Positions 24,173 through 33,827 of a stretch of 47,314 nucleotides of DNA are shown in pieces. The notes beneath the pieces were generated by a model. That model was given only the letters and a program-made list of their open reading frames with translations, was not told the origin of the DNA and did no database searches. Numbering within the stretch: the stretch's first letter is position 1; each line of letters starts with the position of its first letter. Where the stretch lies: assembly GCF_018613065.1 (NCBI RefSeq), contig NZ_JAGGQW010000077.1, forward strand, positions 1 to 47,314. The letters are read 5' to 3'. The stretch is from Bacillus sp. ISL-7. GTDB lineage: Bacteria; Bacillota; Bacilli; Bacillales_B; DSM-18226. A program made the translations under genes and the position numbers.

Positions 24173-25354
24173 ATGATAAGAAAATTATTTAAATATACAG
24201 TATCGGCTGCCATCCTCGCCACTATGATTCAAGCAACACCTACTTTTGCAAGTCCAGTAGATTCACCAGTTACACTAAATGAAATCAATACTACAAAAGT
24301 ACAAATCAATGACTTTGAAACAAAGATCCAGCAATTAGACAACCGGATCTCCTTATCCATGGAGAAAAGTCAACAACTAAACGATCAGATTAAAACACAA
24401 CAAGGAAAAATTGAAAAAACAGAGGCTGAAATTGAAAACGCTAAAAAGTCCTTAGATGCTCATAAAAAGGTCTATTCTGATCGTCTAAAAAGCATTCAGT
24501 TAGAGGGCAAACAATCAATCGCTACATACGCTGAGCTTTTACTTTCGTCTGATAACATTTCAGAGTTTTTAACTCGTTTTACTGCTATATCGCATATTAT
24601 GGAAACTGACACAGACTTACTGAACGGTTTAAATGATAAAGAACAAGCGTTAGAAAATGCAGAGGAAAAATTACATAATGAGTTTGACCAATTAAAAAAG
24701 AGCCAGGTTGAATTAGCTTCTGAACAAAAAATGATTGAAGAAGATAAAAAAGAAGTTGAAGAAGGAATAGCTGAGGCGAAAAACACATTACAAAACCAAC
24801 AGGCTCAACTGGCACAACAAAAGGCTGAACAAGCCCGACAGCTTGCTGCACAACAACAAGCCCAAGAACGCGCTCAACAAGCCCAACAACAGTCCAGACA
24901 GCCTGCTCAACAAGCCCAGCAACAAACTCAACAACAGGCACCAGAAAGCAGCAGACCATCTAAGTCTGCACCACCGTCAGTTGCAGCCATTTCAACTAAC
25001 TCTGGATCGGCAAGTGCGATGATTGCTTACGCTAAACAATTTTTGGGCGTTCCTTACGTTTGGGGCGGTTCAACGCCAAGCGGATTTGATTGTTCGGGAT
25101 TCACTTCCTATGTGTTTCGTTCAGTTGGCATTAATCTGCCAAGAGTTTCACGAGACCAGCAAAATGTTGGAACAAGAATTTCTCCTAGTCAAGTACAGCC
25201 AGGAGATTTAGTATTCAGGGGTTCTCCTGCCTATCATGTCGGCATTTATATTGGAGGCGGGCAATATATACATGCTCCGCAAACGGGTGATGTTGTGAAA
25301 ATTGCTTCGTATAATCCGTCTAAATTTTCTAGTGCTGCTAGAGTATTGCGTTAG
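24173..25354 (+). CDS. Secreted CwlO-like DL-endopeptidase (NlpC/P60)
   Basis: A 393-residue exported peptidoglycan hydrolase. Signal peptide to about residue 27 (TFAS); a long coiled coil (35-225) of the CwlO/PcsB type, including LLLSSDNISEFLTRFTAIS; a Gln/Ala-rich linker (205-255); and a C-terminal NlpC/P60 domain (about 278-393) with C307 (GFDCSGF), H355 (YHVGIYIG) and H367 as the catalytic residues. CwlO cleaves D-Glu-meso-DAP bonds in stem peptides during growth and is activated by FtsEX through its coiled coil. Domain calls are firm; orthology to CwlO rather than another family member is less so. Confidence 0.88.
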   Translation: MIRKLFKYTVSAAILATMIQATPTFASPVDSPVTLNEINTTKVQINDFETKIQQLDNRISLSMEKSQQLNDQIKTQQGKIEKTEAEIENAKKSLDAHKKVYSDRLKSIQLEGKQSIATYAELLLSSDNISEFLTRFTAISHIMETDTDLLNGLNDKEQALENAEEKLHNEFDQLKKSQVELASEQKMIEEDKKEVEEGIAEAKNTLQNQQAQLAQQKAEQARQLAAQQQAQERAQQAQQQSRQPAQQAQQQTQQQAPESSRPSKSAPPSVAAISTNSGSASAMIAYAKQFLGVPYVWGGSTPSGFDCSGFTSYVFRSVGINLPRVSRDQQNVGTRISPSQVQPGDLVFRGSPAYHVGIYIGGGQYIHAPQTGDVVKIASYNPSKFSSAARVLR

Positions 25355-25445
25355 AAGTAACAATTTTTTGAAATGTAACTTTAAATAGTGAGACCCTTGC
25401 AAAAAAAGTTAATTGCTTTTTCAAATAAACATAGGCAAAATCATG

Positions 25446-25474
25446 TTAGAGTAGGTTATTTATACTTACTCTAA
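25446..25474 (+). terminator. Terminator after NlpC/P60 gene
   Basis: TTAGAGTA pairs with TACTCTAA, followed by eight Ts. Confidence 0.85.
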
Positions 25475-25521
25475 TTTTTTTTGCTGTTATTTTACCCATT
25501 GTCATAAATGAAGGTGATTAA

Positions 25522-26229
25522 GTGATACATAAATATTTAGGTCAGACCCTTAGTTTTGAGATAAATTATAAAAATCGTACATCCATGGGCATTTATATAG
25601 ATGTTTATGGAAATGTTGAAATCCAGGCTCCTAAAGGGACCTCCGATGAACTTATCCAGCAATTATTAGAGGAAAAATGGGATTGGATCCAGCAAAAATC
25701 AACAGAAATGAAGGATAGAACGCTTGGCCAAAAGGTTAAGCTCTATGATCATGGTGAAACCTTTCTTTATTTAGGAAACGAATATCCTATCAAGGTCTCT
25801 CAAGATATAACTATCAAGCAAGACTATGTAGTGTTAGAAGGGGATAAATTATATATATATGTGAAACAGCTTGAGGATGAGAAAATAAAACAAGCCTTAA
25901 AACGGTTTTATTATCAGCAGTGTAAAACCTTAGTAGAGAGGAGTATTCGTTCCTATCAAAGTAACTTTAAAATAAAACCAAGGTCTATCCGTATTTCTGA
26001 TAATAACAGGAACTGGGGAACCTGTGATTCCAGGCAGCAATTAACCTTCAATTGGAAGCTCGCGATGGCACCATTGAAGGTAATTGATTATGTAGTCGTT
26101 CATGAAATGTGCCATATGGTTCATCTGAATCATGATCGATCTTTTTGGCGCCTTGTAGGTAAAATAATCCCCGAATATGAGCAAATGGAGAACTGGCTAG
26201 CTTTATCAAGTTGGAAAATGACAGTCTAA
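25522..26229 (+). CDS. YgjP-type metal-dependent hydrolase (DUF45, M48-like)
   Basis: A 235-residue cytosolic protein of the YgjP/DUF45 family. The zinc peptidase motif HEMCH (H194, E195, H198) is followed by HLNHDRSFW with third ligand H204, and is preceded by the family motif NWGTCDSRQQLTFNW (164-178). These small SprT/wss-like metallopeptidases are found in most bacteria, with no well-defined substrate. GTG start with AAGGTG upstream. It is 34 bases before the DUF1456 gene and may be co-transcribed with it. Confidence 0.88.
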   Translation: MIHKYLGQTLSFEINYKNRTSMGIYIDVYGNVEIQAPKGTSDELIQQLLEEKWDWIQQKSTEMKDRTLGQKVKLYDHGETFLYLGNEYPIKVSQDITIKQDYVVLEGDKLYIYVKQLEDEKIKQALKRFYYQQCKTLVERSIRSYQSNFKIKPRSIRISDNNRNWGTCDSRQQLTFNWKLAMAPLKVIDYVVVHEMCHMVHLNHDRSFWRLVGKIIPEYEQMENWLALSSWKMTV

Positions 26230-26263
26230 AAGTGGAACATCAATTTTAAAGGGAGACTTACTG

Positions 26264-26761
26264 ATGGATAATAATGATATATTAATTCGAATGAGATATG
26301 CACTAGAAATAAAAAATAAAGAAATGGCAGAAATATTTAAACTTGGCGGAGTGGAAGTAACAGTCCCTGAGGTAATAAAGATTCTAACAAAATCCGATGA
26401 TGAGGCTGAATATGACGATCAAATAAAATGTAATAACAGTATGTATGATTCATTTTTAAATGGACTTATTATTTTTAAAAGAGGGAAACAAGAGACCAAA
26501 CCAGGACAGTCGGAAACACCGGAACCGTCAATAAAGAAAAGCGCAAACGTTAATAATCTCCTGTTGAAGAAAGTAAAAATAGCGCTGGCCTTAACTACTG
26601 AGGATATGCTGGAAATATTCGAAAATGCAGGAATAACAGTAACAAAAGGAGAACTCGGCGCTTTATTAAGAAAAGAAGGGCATAAGAATTATAAAGAGTG
26701 CGGGGATAAATACGCTAGAAATTTCTTAAAAGGTTTAGCTTTAAAATATAGGGAACAGTAA
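26264..26761 (+). CDS. DUF1456 family protein (YehS-like)
   Basis: A 165-residue protein made of two copies of the DUF1456 helical repeat, residues about 3-72 ([26 protein letters not shown]) and about 94-160 ([23 protein letters not shown]), joined by a short polar linker. This is the YehS architecture, known widely in bacteria but of unknown function. GGGAG lies about 9 bases before the ATG. It lies between the YgjP-like gene and selO. Confidence 0.87.
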   Translation: MDNNDILIRMRYALEIKNKEMAEIFKLGGVEVTVPEVIKILTKSDDEAEYDDQIKCNNSMYDSFLNGLIIFKRGKQETKPGQSETPEPSIKKSANVNNLLLKKVKIALALTTEDMLEIFENAGITVTKGELGALLRKEGHKNYKECGDKYARNFLKGLALKYREQ

Positions 26762-26822
26762 TAACAAACAGAGCAACACTACATTGGTTACTCTAAACTT
26801 TTTAAAAAGAAAAGGGGATACG

Positions 26823-28292
26823 ATGGCTAAAGAAATTAATGAACTAGGCTGGAACTTAGATAACAGTTATGCTGGACTGCCAGACTTATTTTTTACTAGG
26901 ACCGACCCAACGCCTGTTCGTTCACCCAAGTTGATTATTCTTAATAACCGGCTGGCAACCTCCCTTGGCTTGAATATACAAGAGCTCGAGAGCGAAAATG
27001 GCGTAGCAGTATTCGCTGGCAACCGGATACCTGAGGGGGCCATGCCGCTTGCCCAAGCATATGCAGGGCATCAATTTGGGCATTTCACGAAATTAGGGGA
27101 TGGACGGGCCATTTTGCTTGGTGAACAAATCACCCCGAAAGGTGAACGGTATGATATTCAACTTAAGGGTCCAGGTAGAACACCGTACTCCCGCGGAGGC
27201 GATGGTCGAGCGGGGCTTGGACCGATGCTGCGTGAATACATCATCAGCGAAGCAATGGATGCGCTTGGGATACCAACCACCCGAAGTCTAGCCGTTGTGA
27301 CAACCGGGGAGGCAGTATTCCGCGAAACCGCCCTGCCAGGAGCAATTCTGACTCGTGTGGCATCCAGCCATCTGCGCGTTGGTACCTTTCAATACGTTGC
27401 AAAATGGGGCACAGTTGAGGAGATCCAGGCACTAGCAGACTATACACTAAAACGCCATTATCCACACGTTGACACTGATGAGAGACGATATCTATCGCTT
27501 CTACAGGAAGTGATCAAACGTCAGGCAGCGCTAGTAGCAAAATGGCAGTTGGTTGGCTTTATCCACGGGGTCATGAACACCGACAACATGACCATTAGCG
27601 GAGAAACGATTGATTATGGTCCGTGTGCTTTTATGGATACCTATGATCCTGCAACAGTATTTAGTTCTATTGATAGGCAAGGACGTTATGCTTATGGCAA
27701 TCAGCCGTATATTGCCGGTTGGAATCTCGCTCGATTGGCTGAAACTCTTTTGCCGCTCTTACATGACAATCAAGAACAGGCTGTCCAACTGGCTCAGGAT
27801 GAGATTTCACATTTTATGGAGTTGTTCCAGGGTAATTGGCTGGCTGGAATGAGAGCCAAACTCGGCATATTTAACGAGGAAGAACAGGATGAATCTCTTG
27901 TTGATAATCTTTTAACTATGATGCAGAAGTATAAGGTGGACTATACCAATACTTTCCGAGCATTAACTTTTGATAAGCCAGAGGATACAGACTTAGTGGA
28001 GACTTCAGAATTTAAGCAGTGGTATGAGCAATGGCAAGCACGTCTAAATAGACAGCAGGAATCGAAAGACTCCTCACACCAGTTGATGCGTAATAGCAAT
28101 CCTGCGGTAATCCCTCGTAACCACCGGGTGGAGGCCGCACTAGACGCTGCCGTGAATCAAGAAGACTACAGCGTAATGGAGCGGTTGCTTGATGTACTTT
28201 CAAGCCCATATGCGCACTCCCCAGAACAGACGGAATACTGCACGCTTCCTGAGCAATCAACCCAGCCTTACCAAACCTTTTGTGGTACATGA
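26823..28292 (+). CDS. selO: Protein adenylyltransferase SelO (YdiU family)
   Basis: A 489-residue pseudokinase-fold AMPylase that transfers AMP from ATP to protein Ser/Thr/Tyr and is linked to redox stress. Visible are the ATP-binding [19 protein letters not shown] (K115 onward) and the active-site HGVMNTDNM with D254, N255 and D264, matching the D252/N253/D262 of the Pseudomonas enzyme. Full length, with the YQTFCGT C-terminus and its Cys 487. ATG 26823 has AAAGGGG 8 bases upstream; the open frame extends 13 codons further without an RBS. Confidence 0.92.
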   Translation: MAKEINELGWNLDNSYAGLPDLFFTRTDPTPVRSPKLIILNNRLATSLGLNIQELESENGVAVFAGNRIPEGAMPLAQAYAGHQFGHFTKLGDGRAILLGEQITPKGERYDIQLKGPGRTPYSRGGDGRAGLGPMLREYIISEAMDALGIPTTRSLAVVTTGEAVFRETALPGAILTRVASSHLRVGTFQYVAKWGTVEEIQALADYTLKRHYPHVDTDERRYLSLLQEVIKRQAALVAKWQLVGFIHGVMNTDNMTISGETIDYGPCAFMDTYDPATVFSSIDRQGRYAYGNQPYIAGWNLARLAETLLPLLHDNQEQAVQLAQDEISHFMELFQGNWLAGMRAKLGIFNEEEQDESLVDNLLTMMQKYKVDYTNTFRALTFDKPEDTDLVETSEFKQWYEQWQARLNRQQESKDSSHQLMRNSNPAVIPRNHRVEAALDAAVNQEDYSVMERLLDVLSSPYAHSPEQTEYCTLPEQSTQPYQTFCGT

Positions 28293-28343
28293 TAATCATT
28301 AACTAAATCTCTTTTTAGGAAATTAAGGTGTGAGGATGATCGC

Positions 28344-28613
28344 GTGTTTCTATTAACTGAAAATGCCAAAACAGAACTACAAAATAGGTTGGAACTAGCA
28401 GATTCAAAACAATTTATCCGGCTGCAAATGCGTAAAAGTTGTTTTATGAAAGTGAAATTGACCTTGGAAGAAACGATTCAGCCAAATGATGCAGAAATCA
28501 CTAAGGATGAGTTGCATTTCATTATTGACAATGGTGAGTGCCATTATTTCAATAATAAAACGTTAGATTTTATCCCAGATACAACAGGTTTTAAACAATT
28601 TGAGATTATTTAA
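28344..28613 (+). CDS. HesB/IscA-like fold protein
   Basis: An 89-residue HesB-like (YneR-type) protein. It keeps the overall fold pattern but has only two Cys (C33 and C55), not the three conserved Cys of IscA-type iron-sulfur scaffold proteins, so cluster transfer is doubtful. GTG start with GAGGATG upstream. It lies 51 bases after selO and is probably co-transcribed, sharing the strong terminator at 28612-28650. Confidence 0.72.
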   Translation: MFLLTENAKTELQNRLELADSKQFIRLQMRKSCFMKVKLTLEETIQPNDAEITKDELHFIIDNGECHYFNNKTLDFIPDTTGFKQFEII

Positions 28614-28650
28614 AAAGGAGTCTGATTTCTATGAAATCAGACTCCTTTTT
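28612..28650 (+). terminator. Strong terminator after HesB-like gene
   Basis: An 18-base perfect inverted repeat (28612-28629 with 28633-28650) with GGAGTCTGATTTC core and a T run; also A-rich on the left. Its 5' arm overlaps the stop codon by two bases. Confidence 0.92.
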
Positions 28651-28697
28651 TTATATTTTCAACGTAAATTAAAAAAACAGCTAAATTATTAAAAATA

Positions 28698-28758
28698 TTG
28701 ACAGAATAATGAACGAGAGTTACTATTAGATTGTCCTTAATAAATGTGAACGTCGTTC
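28698..28758 (+). promoter_or_regulatory. Promoter and candidate IclR operator
   Basis: TTGACA (28698-28703), 17-base spacer, TACTAT (28721-28726) is a strong SigA promoter. Downstream of its start point lies the palindrome GAACG-T-CGTTC (28748-28758), and a GAACG half site sits in the spacer (28711-28715). The placement suits autorepression by the IclR-family protein encoded next. Confidence 0.6.
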
Positions 28759-28786
28759 GATAATGTCGAATATAAGGAGGATGGTT

Positions 28787-29560
28787 GTGTCAGAACGTTT
28801 AATTCAGTCAGTTGAAAGAGCCGCTGATATCCTAGAATTATTTTTGGTTACTAAACCAGAACTAAGTATCAAAGAGATTAGTGAGAATTTAAATTTATCA
28901 AAAAGTACTGTCCACGGTATTATCAAGACCTTGGAACATAGAGGGTTTCTTCAACAAAATCCTGAGGATTTGAAATATAAGCCAGGGATCAAGCTTTTTG
29001 AACTTGGGAATTTTGTCGGAAAAAATTTCGATATTGGGAAAATTGCAAGGCCCATTATTAGAGATTTAGTGGATGGACTAAATGAAACTGTTCACTTAGT
29101 TTCGTTACAGCGAGATGAAGTTATTTACATTGAAAAAGTAGAAGGTCAAAGTGCCCTTACTATTTATTCGCATATTGGAAAAAGAGCTCCTTTTCATAGT
29201 ACGGGTGTGGGAAAGGCAATACTTGCCAACCTTAATGAAAACGATGTTAACAGAATATTATCATCTATCAATTTGGAATCATTTACTAAGCACACGATGA
29301 CAAATATAGAGGAAATAAAGGAACATTTACATTCCATCCGTGAGCAAGGCTATGCGGTCGATGATGAGGAAATTGAGTTAGGGCTTAAATGTATAGCTGC
29401 GCCGATATTTAATCATCAAGGAAATGTAATCGCTTCAATAAGTTGTGCTGCACCTAAAATGAGGCTTGATGAAAATCGGCTGCCTAAGGTGATAGCAGGA
29501 ATTAAAAGTGCTGCAGCAGAGATTTCAAGTTGTTTAGGCTATAAAGGTAAAAATACCTGA
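28787..29560 (+). CDS. IclR-family transcriptional regulator
   Basis: A 257-residue regulator with an N-terminal winged helix (about 4-70, [25 protein letters not shown]) and a C-terminal GAF-like effector domain (about 80-250) with the family's [17 protein letters not shown] stretch and [23 protein letters not shown] 28787 is chosen, 6 bases after AAGGAGG; the ATG at 28781 touches the RBS. It stands 52 bases before an acetaldehyde dehydrogenase gene in the same direction, so it probably controls the catabolic module that follows. The effector is likely a pathway intermediate. Confidence 0.88.
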   Translation: MSERLIQSVERAADILELFLVTKPELSIKEISENLNLSKSTVHGIIKTLEHRGFLQQNPEDLKYKPGIKLFELGNFVGKNFDIGKIARPIIRDLVDGLNETVHLVSLQRDEVIYIEKVEGQSALTIYSHIGKRAPFHSTGVGKAILANLNENDVNRILSSINLESFTKHTMTNIEEIKEHLHSIREQGYAVDDEEIELGLKCIAAPIFNHQGNVIASISCAAPKMRLDENRLPKVIAGIKSAAAEISSCLGYKGKNT

Positions 29561-29612
29561 TAGAAAGACAAAGAGGGAAATAAACACATTAATTTTTAGG
29601 AGGAGAATTATT

Positions 29613-30500
29613 TTGTCAAAAGTAAAAGTTGCCGTTCTTGGCTCAGGGAACATTGGTACAGATTTAATGATTAAACTTGGACGCTCTGAATATTTAGAGC
29701 TAACAGCTGTGATTGGGATTGACCCGCAATCAGACGGATTACGCCGTGCAAGAGAATTAGGTTATGCTGGGGTTGATACGGGAATCGATGGTTTTCTTGC
29801 AGACAAAACACTAGAAGCAGACATCGTTTTTGATGCAACTTCAGCCAAAGCTCATCTTTATAATGCAAAAGTGTTAAAAGAAGCAGGAATAAAAGTAATT
29901 GATATGACCCCTGCAGCTGTAGGTCCATATGTATGTGCTGCTGTAAATATTAATGAACATTTAGATAAAGATAATATCAATTTAATTACCTGTGGTGGTC
30001 AAGCAACCATTCCAATGGTTCATGCAGTTAACCGAGTAGCTCCAGTAGAGTATGCAGAAATCGTTGCAACGATTGCAAGTTTAAGTGCTGGCCCTGGAAC
30101 ACGTGCAAATATCGATGAATTTACGGAGACAACTTCACGTGCAATTGCTGAGGTGGGTGGTGCTAAAAAAGGAAAAGCGATTATGATCCTAAACCCTGCT
30201 GAACCGCCAATTATGATGCGTGATACCGTTTATACACTTGTTGAGGATGGGAAAATGGATGAACAAGCGATTAGGAAATCGATTGAGGAAATGACTAAGG
30301 TTGTTCAATCCTATGTTCCAGGCTATCGACTCCGCACAGAACCAATTTTTGAAGGAAATAAAGTAACCATCTTCCTTGAAGTAGAAGGTGCTGGTGATTA
30401 CCTTCCTAAATACGCAGGAAACTTAGATATCATGACATCTGCCGGTGTTAAAATTGCTGAAGCGTTTGCTAAAAAATTATTAACGAAAGAAACAGTTTGA
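29613..30500 (+). CDS. mhpF: Acetaldehyde dehydrogenase (acetylating)
   Basis: Oxidises acetaldehyde with NAD+ and CoA to acetyl-CoA. At 295 residues it has the short DmpF/MhpF-type architecture: Rossmann GSGNIGT (10-16) and nucleophile C127 in [13 protein letters not shown], with the [18 protein letters not shown] motif after it. TTG start after GGAGGAG. DmpF-type enzymes form a complex with the partner aldolase and receive acetaldehyde through a tunnel; the aldolase gene follows 23 bases downstream, fitting that. Confidence 0.93.
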   Translation: MSKVKVAVLGSGNIGTDLMIKLGRSEYLELTAVIGIDPQSDGLRRARELGYAGVDTGIDGFLADKTLEADIVFDATSAKAHLYNAKVLKEAGIKVIDMTPAAVGPYVCAAVNINEHLDKDNINLITCGGQATIPMVHAVNRVAPVEYAEIVATIASLSAGPGTRANIDEFTETTSRAIAEVGGAKKGKAIMILNPAEPPIMMRDTVYTLVEDGKMDEQAIRKSIEEMTKVVQSYVPGYRLRTEPIFEGNKVTIFLEVEGAGDYLPKYAGNLDIMTSAGVKIAEAFAKKLLTKETV

Positions 30501-30523
30501 ACTGTAGAAAGGGGTAAAAAATA

Positions 30524-31552
30524 ATGACAAATGAAAGAGATATTCTTATCACAGAGGTAGCATTACGCGATGGTAGCCATGCGATCAATCATCAATTTAC
30601 AGTTGAACAAGTACTTAAGGTTGCAAAGGCATTAAATGACGCAAATGTTCCTTATATCGAAGTATCCCATGGAGACGGTTTAGCAGGATCTTCTTTACAA
30701 TATGGACTTTCCCGTACAAATGAAATGGAATTAATCGAAGCAGCCGTTTCTGTTGCCGACAAATCCAAAATTGCTGTGTTACTTTTACCAGGAATCGGTA
30801 CTTTACATGAATTAAAAGAAGCAGCTAATTTAGGAGCAAAAATGGCTCGTATTGCAACACATGTAACAGAAGCAGACGTGGCGCCACAACACATTGCCTA
30901 CGCAAAAGAATTAGGGATGGAAACAGTTGGATTCTTAATGATGAACCATATGGCACCTGTTGCTAAATTAGTAGAACAGGCTAAATTAATGGAAAGCTAT
31001 GGAGCAGATTCAGTATACGTTGTTGACTCTGCAGGTTACTTACTTCCAGACCAAGTTCGCGAACGTATTCGTGCTCTTAAACAATCCATTGGCGTTAATG
31101 TTGGTTTCCATGGTCATAACAATTTATCTTTAGCGATGGCCAATACACTTGCTGCAATCGAAGAAGGTGCCACTCGTATTGATGGCAGTGTTCGTTGCCT
31201 TGGTGCTGGTGCCGGTAATACACAAACAGAAGTACTTGTAGCAGTTTGCGAACGGATGGGTATTAAAACAGGGGTAGATTTATATAAAATGATGGACTTA
31301 GCTGAGGACATTGTGGCACCACTTTTACAAGTACCACAAGAAATCACAAAAGACAGCCTAACACTCGGATATGCTGGTGTATATTCTAGCTTTGCTCTTC
31401 ATGCAAAACGTGCAGCTGCAAAATTTGGTGTGGATTCACGTGATATTTTAATTGAACTAGGAAATCGTAAAGTAGTTGGCGGTCAAGAGGATATGATTGT
31501 TGAAGTGGCTGCAGAGATTGCTAAAAACAAGTCAAAGATAGTCTTGGCCTAA
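30524..31552 (+). CDS. mhpE: 4-hydroxy-2-oxovalerate aldolase
   Basis: Cleaves 4-hydroxy-2-oxovalerate to pyruvate and acetaldehyde. A 342-residue DmpG/MhpE-type HMGL-like TIM barrel: LRDGSH (R15, D16, catalytic base candidate H19) and divalent-metal ligands H196 and H198 in GFHGHNN, with a C-terminal communication domain for the dehydrogenase partner. RBS GAAAGGGG precedes the ATG. No upstream meta-cleavage genes (dioxygenase, hydrolase or hydratase) are near, so the source of its substrate is not given by the neighbourhood; the next gene is a permease. Confidence 0.93.
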   Translation: MTNERDILITEVALRDGSHAINHQFTVEQVLKVAKALNDANVPYIEVSHGDGLAGSSLQYGLSRTNEMELIEAAVSVADKSKIAVLLLPGIGTLHELKEAANLGAKMARIATHVTEADVAPQHIAYAKELGMETVGFLMMNHMAPVAKLVEQAKLMESYGADSVYVVDSAGYLLPDQVRERIRALKQSIGVNVGFHGHNNLSLAMANTLAAIEEGATRIDGSVRCLGAGAGNTQTEVLVAVCERMGIKTGVDLYKMMDLAEDIVAPLLQVPQEITKDSLTLGYAGVYSSFALHAKRAAAKFGVDSRDILIELGNRKVVGGQEDMIVEVAAEIAKNKSKIVLA

Positions 31553-31601
31553 TAGTTATAACCCATTACAAATAGATTTATAGAATATTAAAAAATAATA
31601 G

Positions 31602-31645
31602 AGTTGATGGAAGAGGGGACTAAACTGTTCCCACCTCCATCGACT
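31602..31645 (+). other. Hairpin between aldolase and permease genes
   Basis: AGTTGATGG (31602-31610) pairs with CCATCGACT (31637-31645) around an inner GGGGAC/GTTCCC helix. There is no T run after it, so it is not a standard terminator; it may be an RNA-processing or stability element. The rest of the 229-base gap to the permease is AT-rich. Confidence 0.5.
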
Positions 31646-31781
31646 AGCCTAAATCGGAATGATTTAATTTATTTTCTATTAAAATGCTTATGTAACCGTT
31701 TTTACCTTTAAGAAGAGATAGATAACCGTCTAAACTTCATCTTAGCTGGAATTTACATCATAGGATTAGAGGAGAAATTTT

Positions 31782-33188
31782 ATGGAATTAGTTATAATAT
31801 TATTAGCACTCGGAATGTTAATGTTTATTGCATACCGAGGATTTTCAGTTATCATGTTTGCACCGTTATGTGCATTATTCGCTGTCTTTTTAACGGACCC
31901 TGATTGGGTTCTTCCGTTTTTCTCCAATGTATTTATGGGGAAAATGGTTGAATATATTAAACTATACTTCCCAATTTTCCTATTAGGAGCTATTTTCGGT
32001 AAAGTGGTAGAAATGTCAGGATTAGCACGTTCAATTGCATCTACGCTTATTCAGTTAGTAGGACGTAAACGTGCAATGTTAGTTATCGTTTTATTGTGTG
32101 CGATTCTAACATACAGTGGAATAAGTTTAGTCGTTGTTGCTTTTGCTGTTTATCCATTTGCAGCACATTTATTCAGACAGTCAGATATTCCGAAACGATT
32201 GATTCCAGGGACGATTGCACTTGGTTCATTTACCTTTACGATGGACGCACTTCCTGGTTCACCTCAGGTGCAAAACGTTATCCCAACTACATTTTTCAAA
32301 ACAGATCTTTATGCCGCGCCTACTCTTGGAATAATTGGGGCAATTTTTATCTTCATACTTGGGATGCTCTATTTAAATTCACGTCGTAAAAAGGCAGAAA
32401 AAGCGGGCGAAGGCTATTATAGTTTCGGCACAATCAAAGAAAAACAGATCGATATTGATTTAGACCAAAATGAAAGTATAGCCCGTAAAATCTTGGCATT
32501 TGTTCCAGTAGTCCTTGTCGGTGTTTTAAATAAAGTGTTAACCACTTGGATTCCAAAATGGTATCCTAATGGCTTTGATTTTTCTAAGATTGGCTTAAAT
32601 TTTCCAAATGTTGAAACTTCCCAGGTTGTCGGTATTTGGTCAGTTGAAATTGCTCTTATTGTCGGTATTCTTACAACCATTTTATACAATCGTAAACCCG
32701 TTGTTATGAACTTCAAGGATGGCATGAATCTTGGTATTGCTGGTGCATTATTAGCCATCATGAACTCTGCAACTGAATATGGTTTTGGAGCAGTAATTTC
32801 TAACCTTCCTGGTTTTACGATGGCGAGAGATGGAATTGCTAAATTATTTACGAATCCTCTATTAAATGGAGCAGTTACAACCAATGTTCTATCTGCTATT
32901 TCTGGTTCCGCATCGGCTGGTATCGCCATTTCACTTGGGATTATGGCAGATAAATATATTGAATTAGCAACTCAATTCGGTATCCCGCTTGAAGTAATGC
33001 ACCGCGTAATTTCCATGGCTTCAGGGGGTATGGATACACTTCCACATAACGGAGCAGTCATTACGTTGCTTGCGATCACAGGCTTAACACATAAGCAGTC
33101 CTACCGTGACATTTTCGCTGTTACCATTATTAAAACAATCGCTGCTTTCTTTATCATTGGCGTTTATTTAGTAACAGGTCTTGTTTAA
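31782..33188 (+). CDS. GntP-family permease
   Basis: A 468-residue integral membrane protein with about twelve hydrophobic segments and GntP-type stretches (IFGKVVEMSGLARSIA in the first third, SGSASAGIAISLG and GGMDTLPHNGAVITLL near the end). The family moves gluconate, other sugar acids, lactate or 3-hydroxybutyrate by proton symport. AGAGGAG lies about 8 bases before the ATG. As last gene of the IclR module it probably imports the hydroxy- or oxo-acid fed to the aldolase and dehydrogenase; the substrate is inferred only from the neighbours. Confidence 0.87.
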   Translation: MELVIILLALGMLMFIAYRGFSVIMFAPLCALFAVFLTDPDWVLPFFSNVFMGKMVEYIKLYFPIFLLGAIFGKVVEMSGLARSIASTLIQLVGRKRAMLVIVLLCAILTYSGISLVVVAFAVYPFAAHLFRQSDIPKRLIPGTIALGSFTFTMDALPGSPQVQNVIPTTFFKTDLYAAPTLGIIGAIFIFILGMLYLNSRRKKAEKAGEGYYSFGTIKEKQIDIDLDQNESIARKILAFVPVVLVGVLNKVLTTWIPKWYPNGFDFSKIGLNFPNVETSQVVGIWSVEIALIVGILTTILYNRKPVVMNFKDGMNLGIAGALLAIMNSATEYGFGAVISNLPGFTMARDGIAKLFTNPLLNGAVTTNVLSAISGSASAGIAISLGIMADKYIELATQFGIPLEVMHRVISMASGGMDTLPHNGAVITLLAITGLTHKQSYRDIFAVTIIKTIAAFFIIGVYLVTGLV

Positions 33189-33259
33189 GACTACAATTAT
33201 TGAATACAGATGGTAATCCTTCTTGTAGTTGGACTAGCCATTTAGAATATGTATGAAAG

Positions 33260-33296
33260 CAATAACCCGATTGCAATTGGAGCAATCGGGTTATTG
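33260..33296. terminator. Bidirectional terminator (permease / MarR)
   Basis: CAATAACCCGATTGC pairs perfectly with GCAATCGGGTTATTG, loop AATTGGA, between convergent genes. Confidence 0.82.
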
Positions 33297-33365
33297 TTAA
33301 GTCACCTCAAATAAAGAAACTCGTAATCTCTTCATAAAATCCCACATGATATGATTGTTGTAAGT

Positions 33366-33803
33366 CTAATGTTCCCGTTCTTTCAACTTACTATGCAATT
33401 GATTCAATCGCACCATTAATTGTTTATATTCCTCGAGTTCAATATTACAGGATTGTATTTCTTCACCAACTGTTTTTGTAATGGCTTGTTTTTCTTCCAG
33501 TGCTTTCTTTTGTAAATGGATATAGACTTTTCTCTCATCTGCCTTTGAACGTTCTTTTCTAAGCCAACCATTTGCTTCCATTCTTGTCAGCATGGGAGTC
33601 AATGTTCCAGTACCTAAACTTAATTTTTCTCCTATCTCCTTAACCGTTATACCATCTTTTTCCCATAATGCTAATAGAACTAAGTATTGAGGATAGGTTA
33701 TTCCATAAGGTTGAAGTGCACTTGAATATAACTTATTGAATTCACTTGCTGTTTCATAAATGGCAAAGCATAGTTGGTTTTTTAATAACATGAAGTCTTC
33801 CAA
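33366..33803 (-). CDS. OhrR-like MarR-family regulator
   Basis: A 145-residue MarR-type winged helix. LKNQLCFAIYETASEFNKLY near the N-terminus places a single reactive Cys (C12) where OhrR has its peroxide-sensing C15, and YPQYLVLLALWE is shared with OhrR; the DNA-binding part reads TVKEIGEKLSLGTGTLTPMLTRME. OhrR represses peroxidase genes until organic hydroperoxide oxidises that Cys. TTG 33803 is chosen, 6 bases after AAGGTGA. Located downstream of a thiol peroxidase gene on the same strand (about 24 bases), it is probably co-transcribed and autoregulating through the palindrome at 34345-34370. Confidence 0.84.
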   Translation of the reverse strand: MEDFMLLKNQLCFAIYETASEFNKLYSSALQPYGITYPQYLVLLALWEKDGITVKEIGEKLSLGTGTLTPMLTRMEANGWLRKERSKADERKVYIHLQKKALEEKQAITKTVGEEIQSCNIELEEYKQLMVRLNQLHSKLKEREH

Positions 33804-33827
33804 GATGATCACCTTACTTTAAAATAA

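Noticed and set aside
24597..24959. Minus-strand 120-codon frame across the NlpC/P60 gene
   Set aside because: Shadow of the Gln-rich coiled-coil linker; composition is that of reverse-translated CAA/GAA codons.
28012..28299. Minus-strand 95-codon frame at the end of selO
   Set aside because: Antisense shadow of a clear selO reading frame; no RBS.
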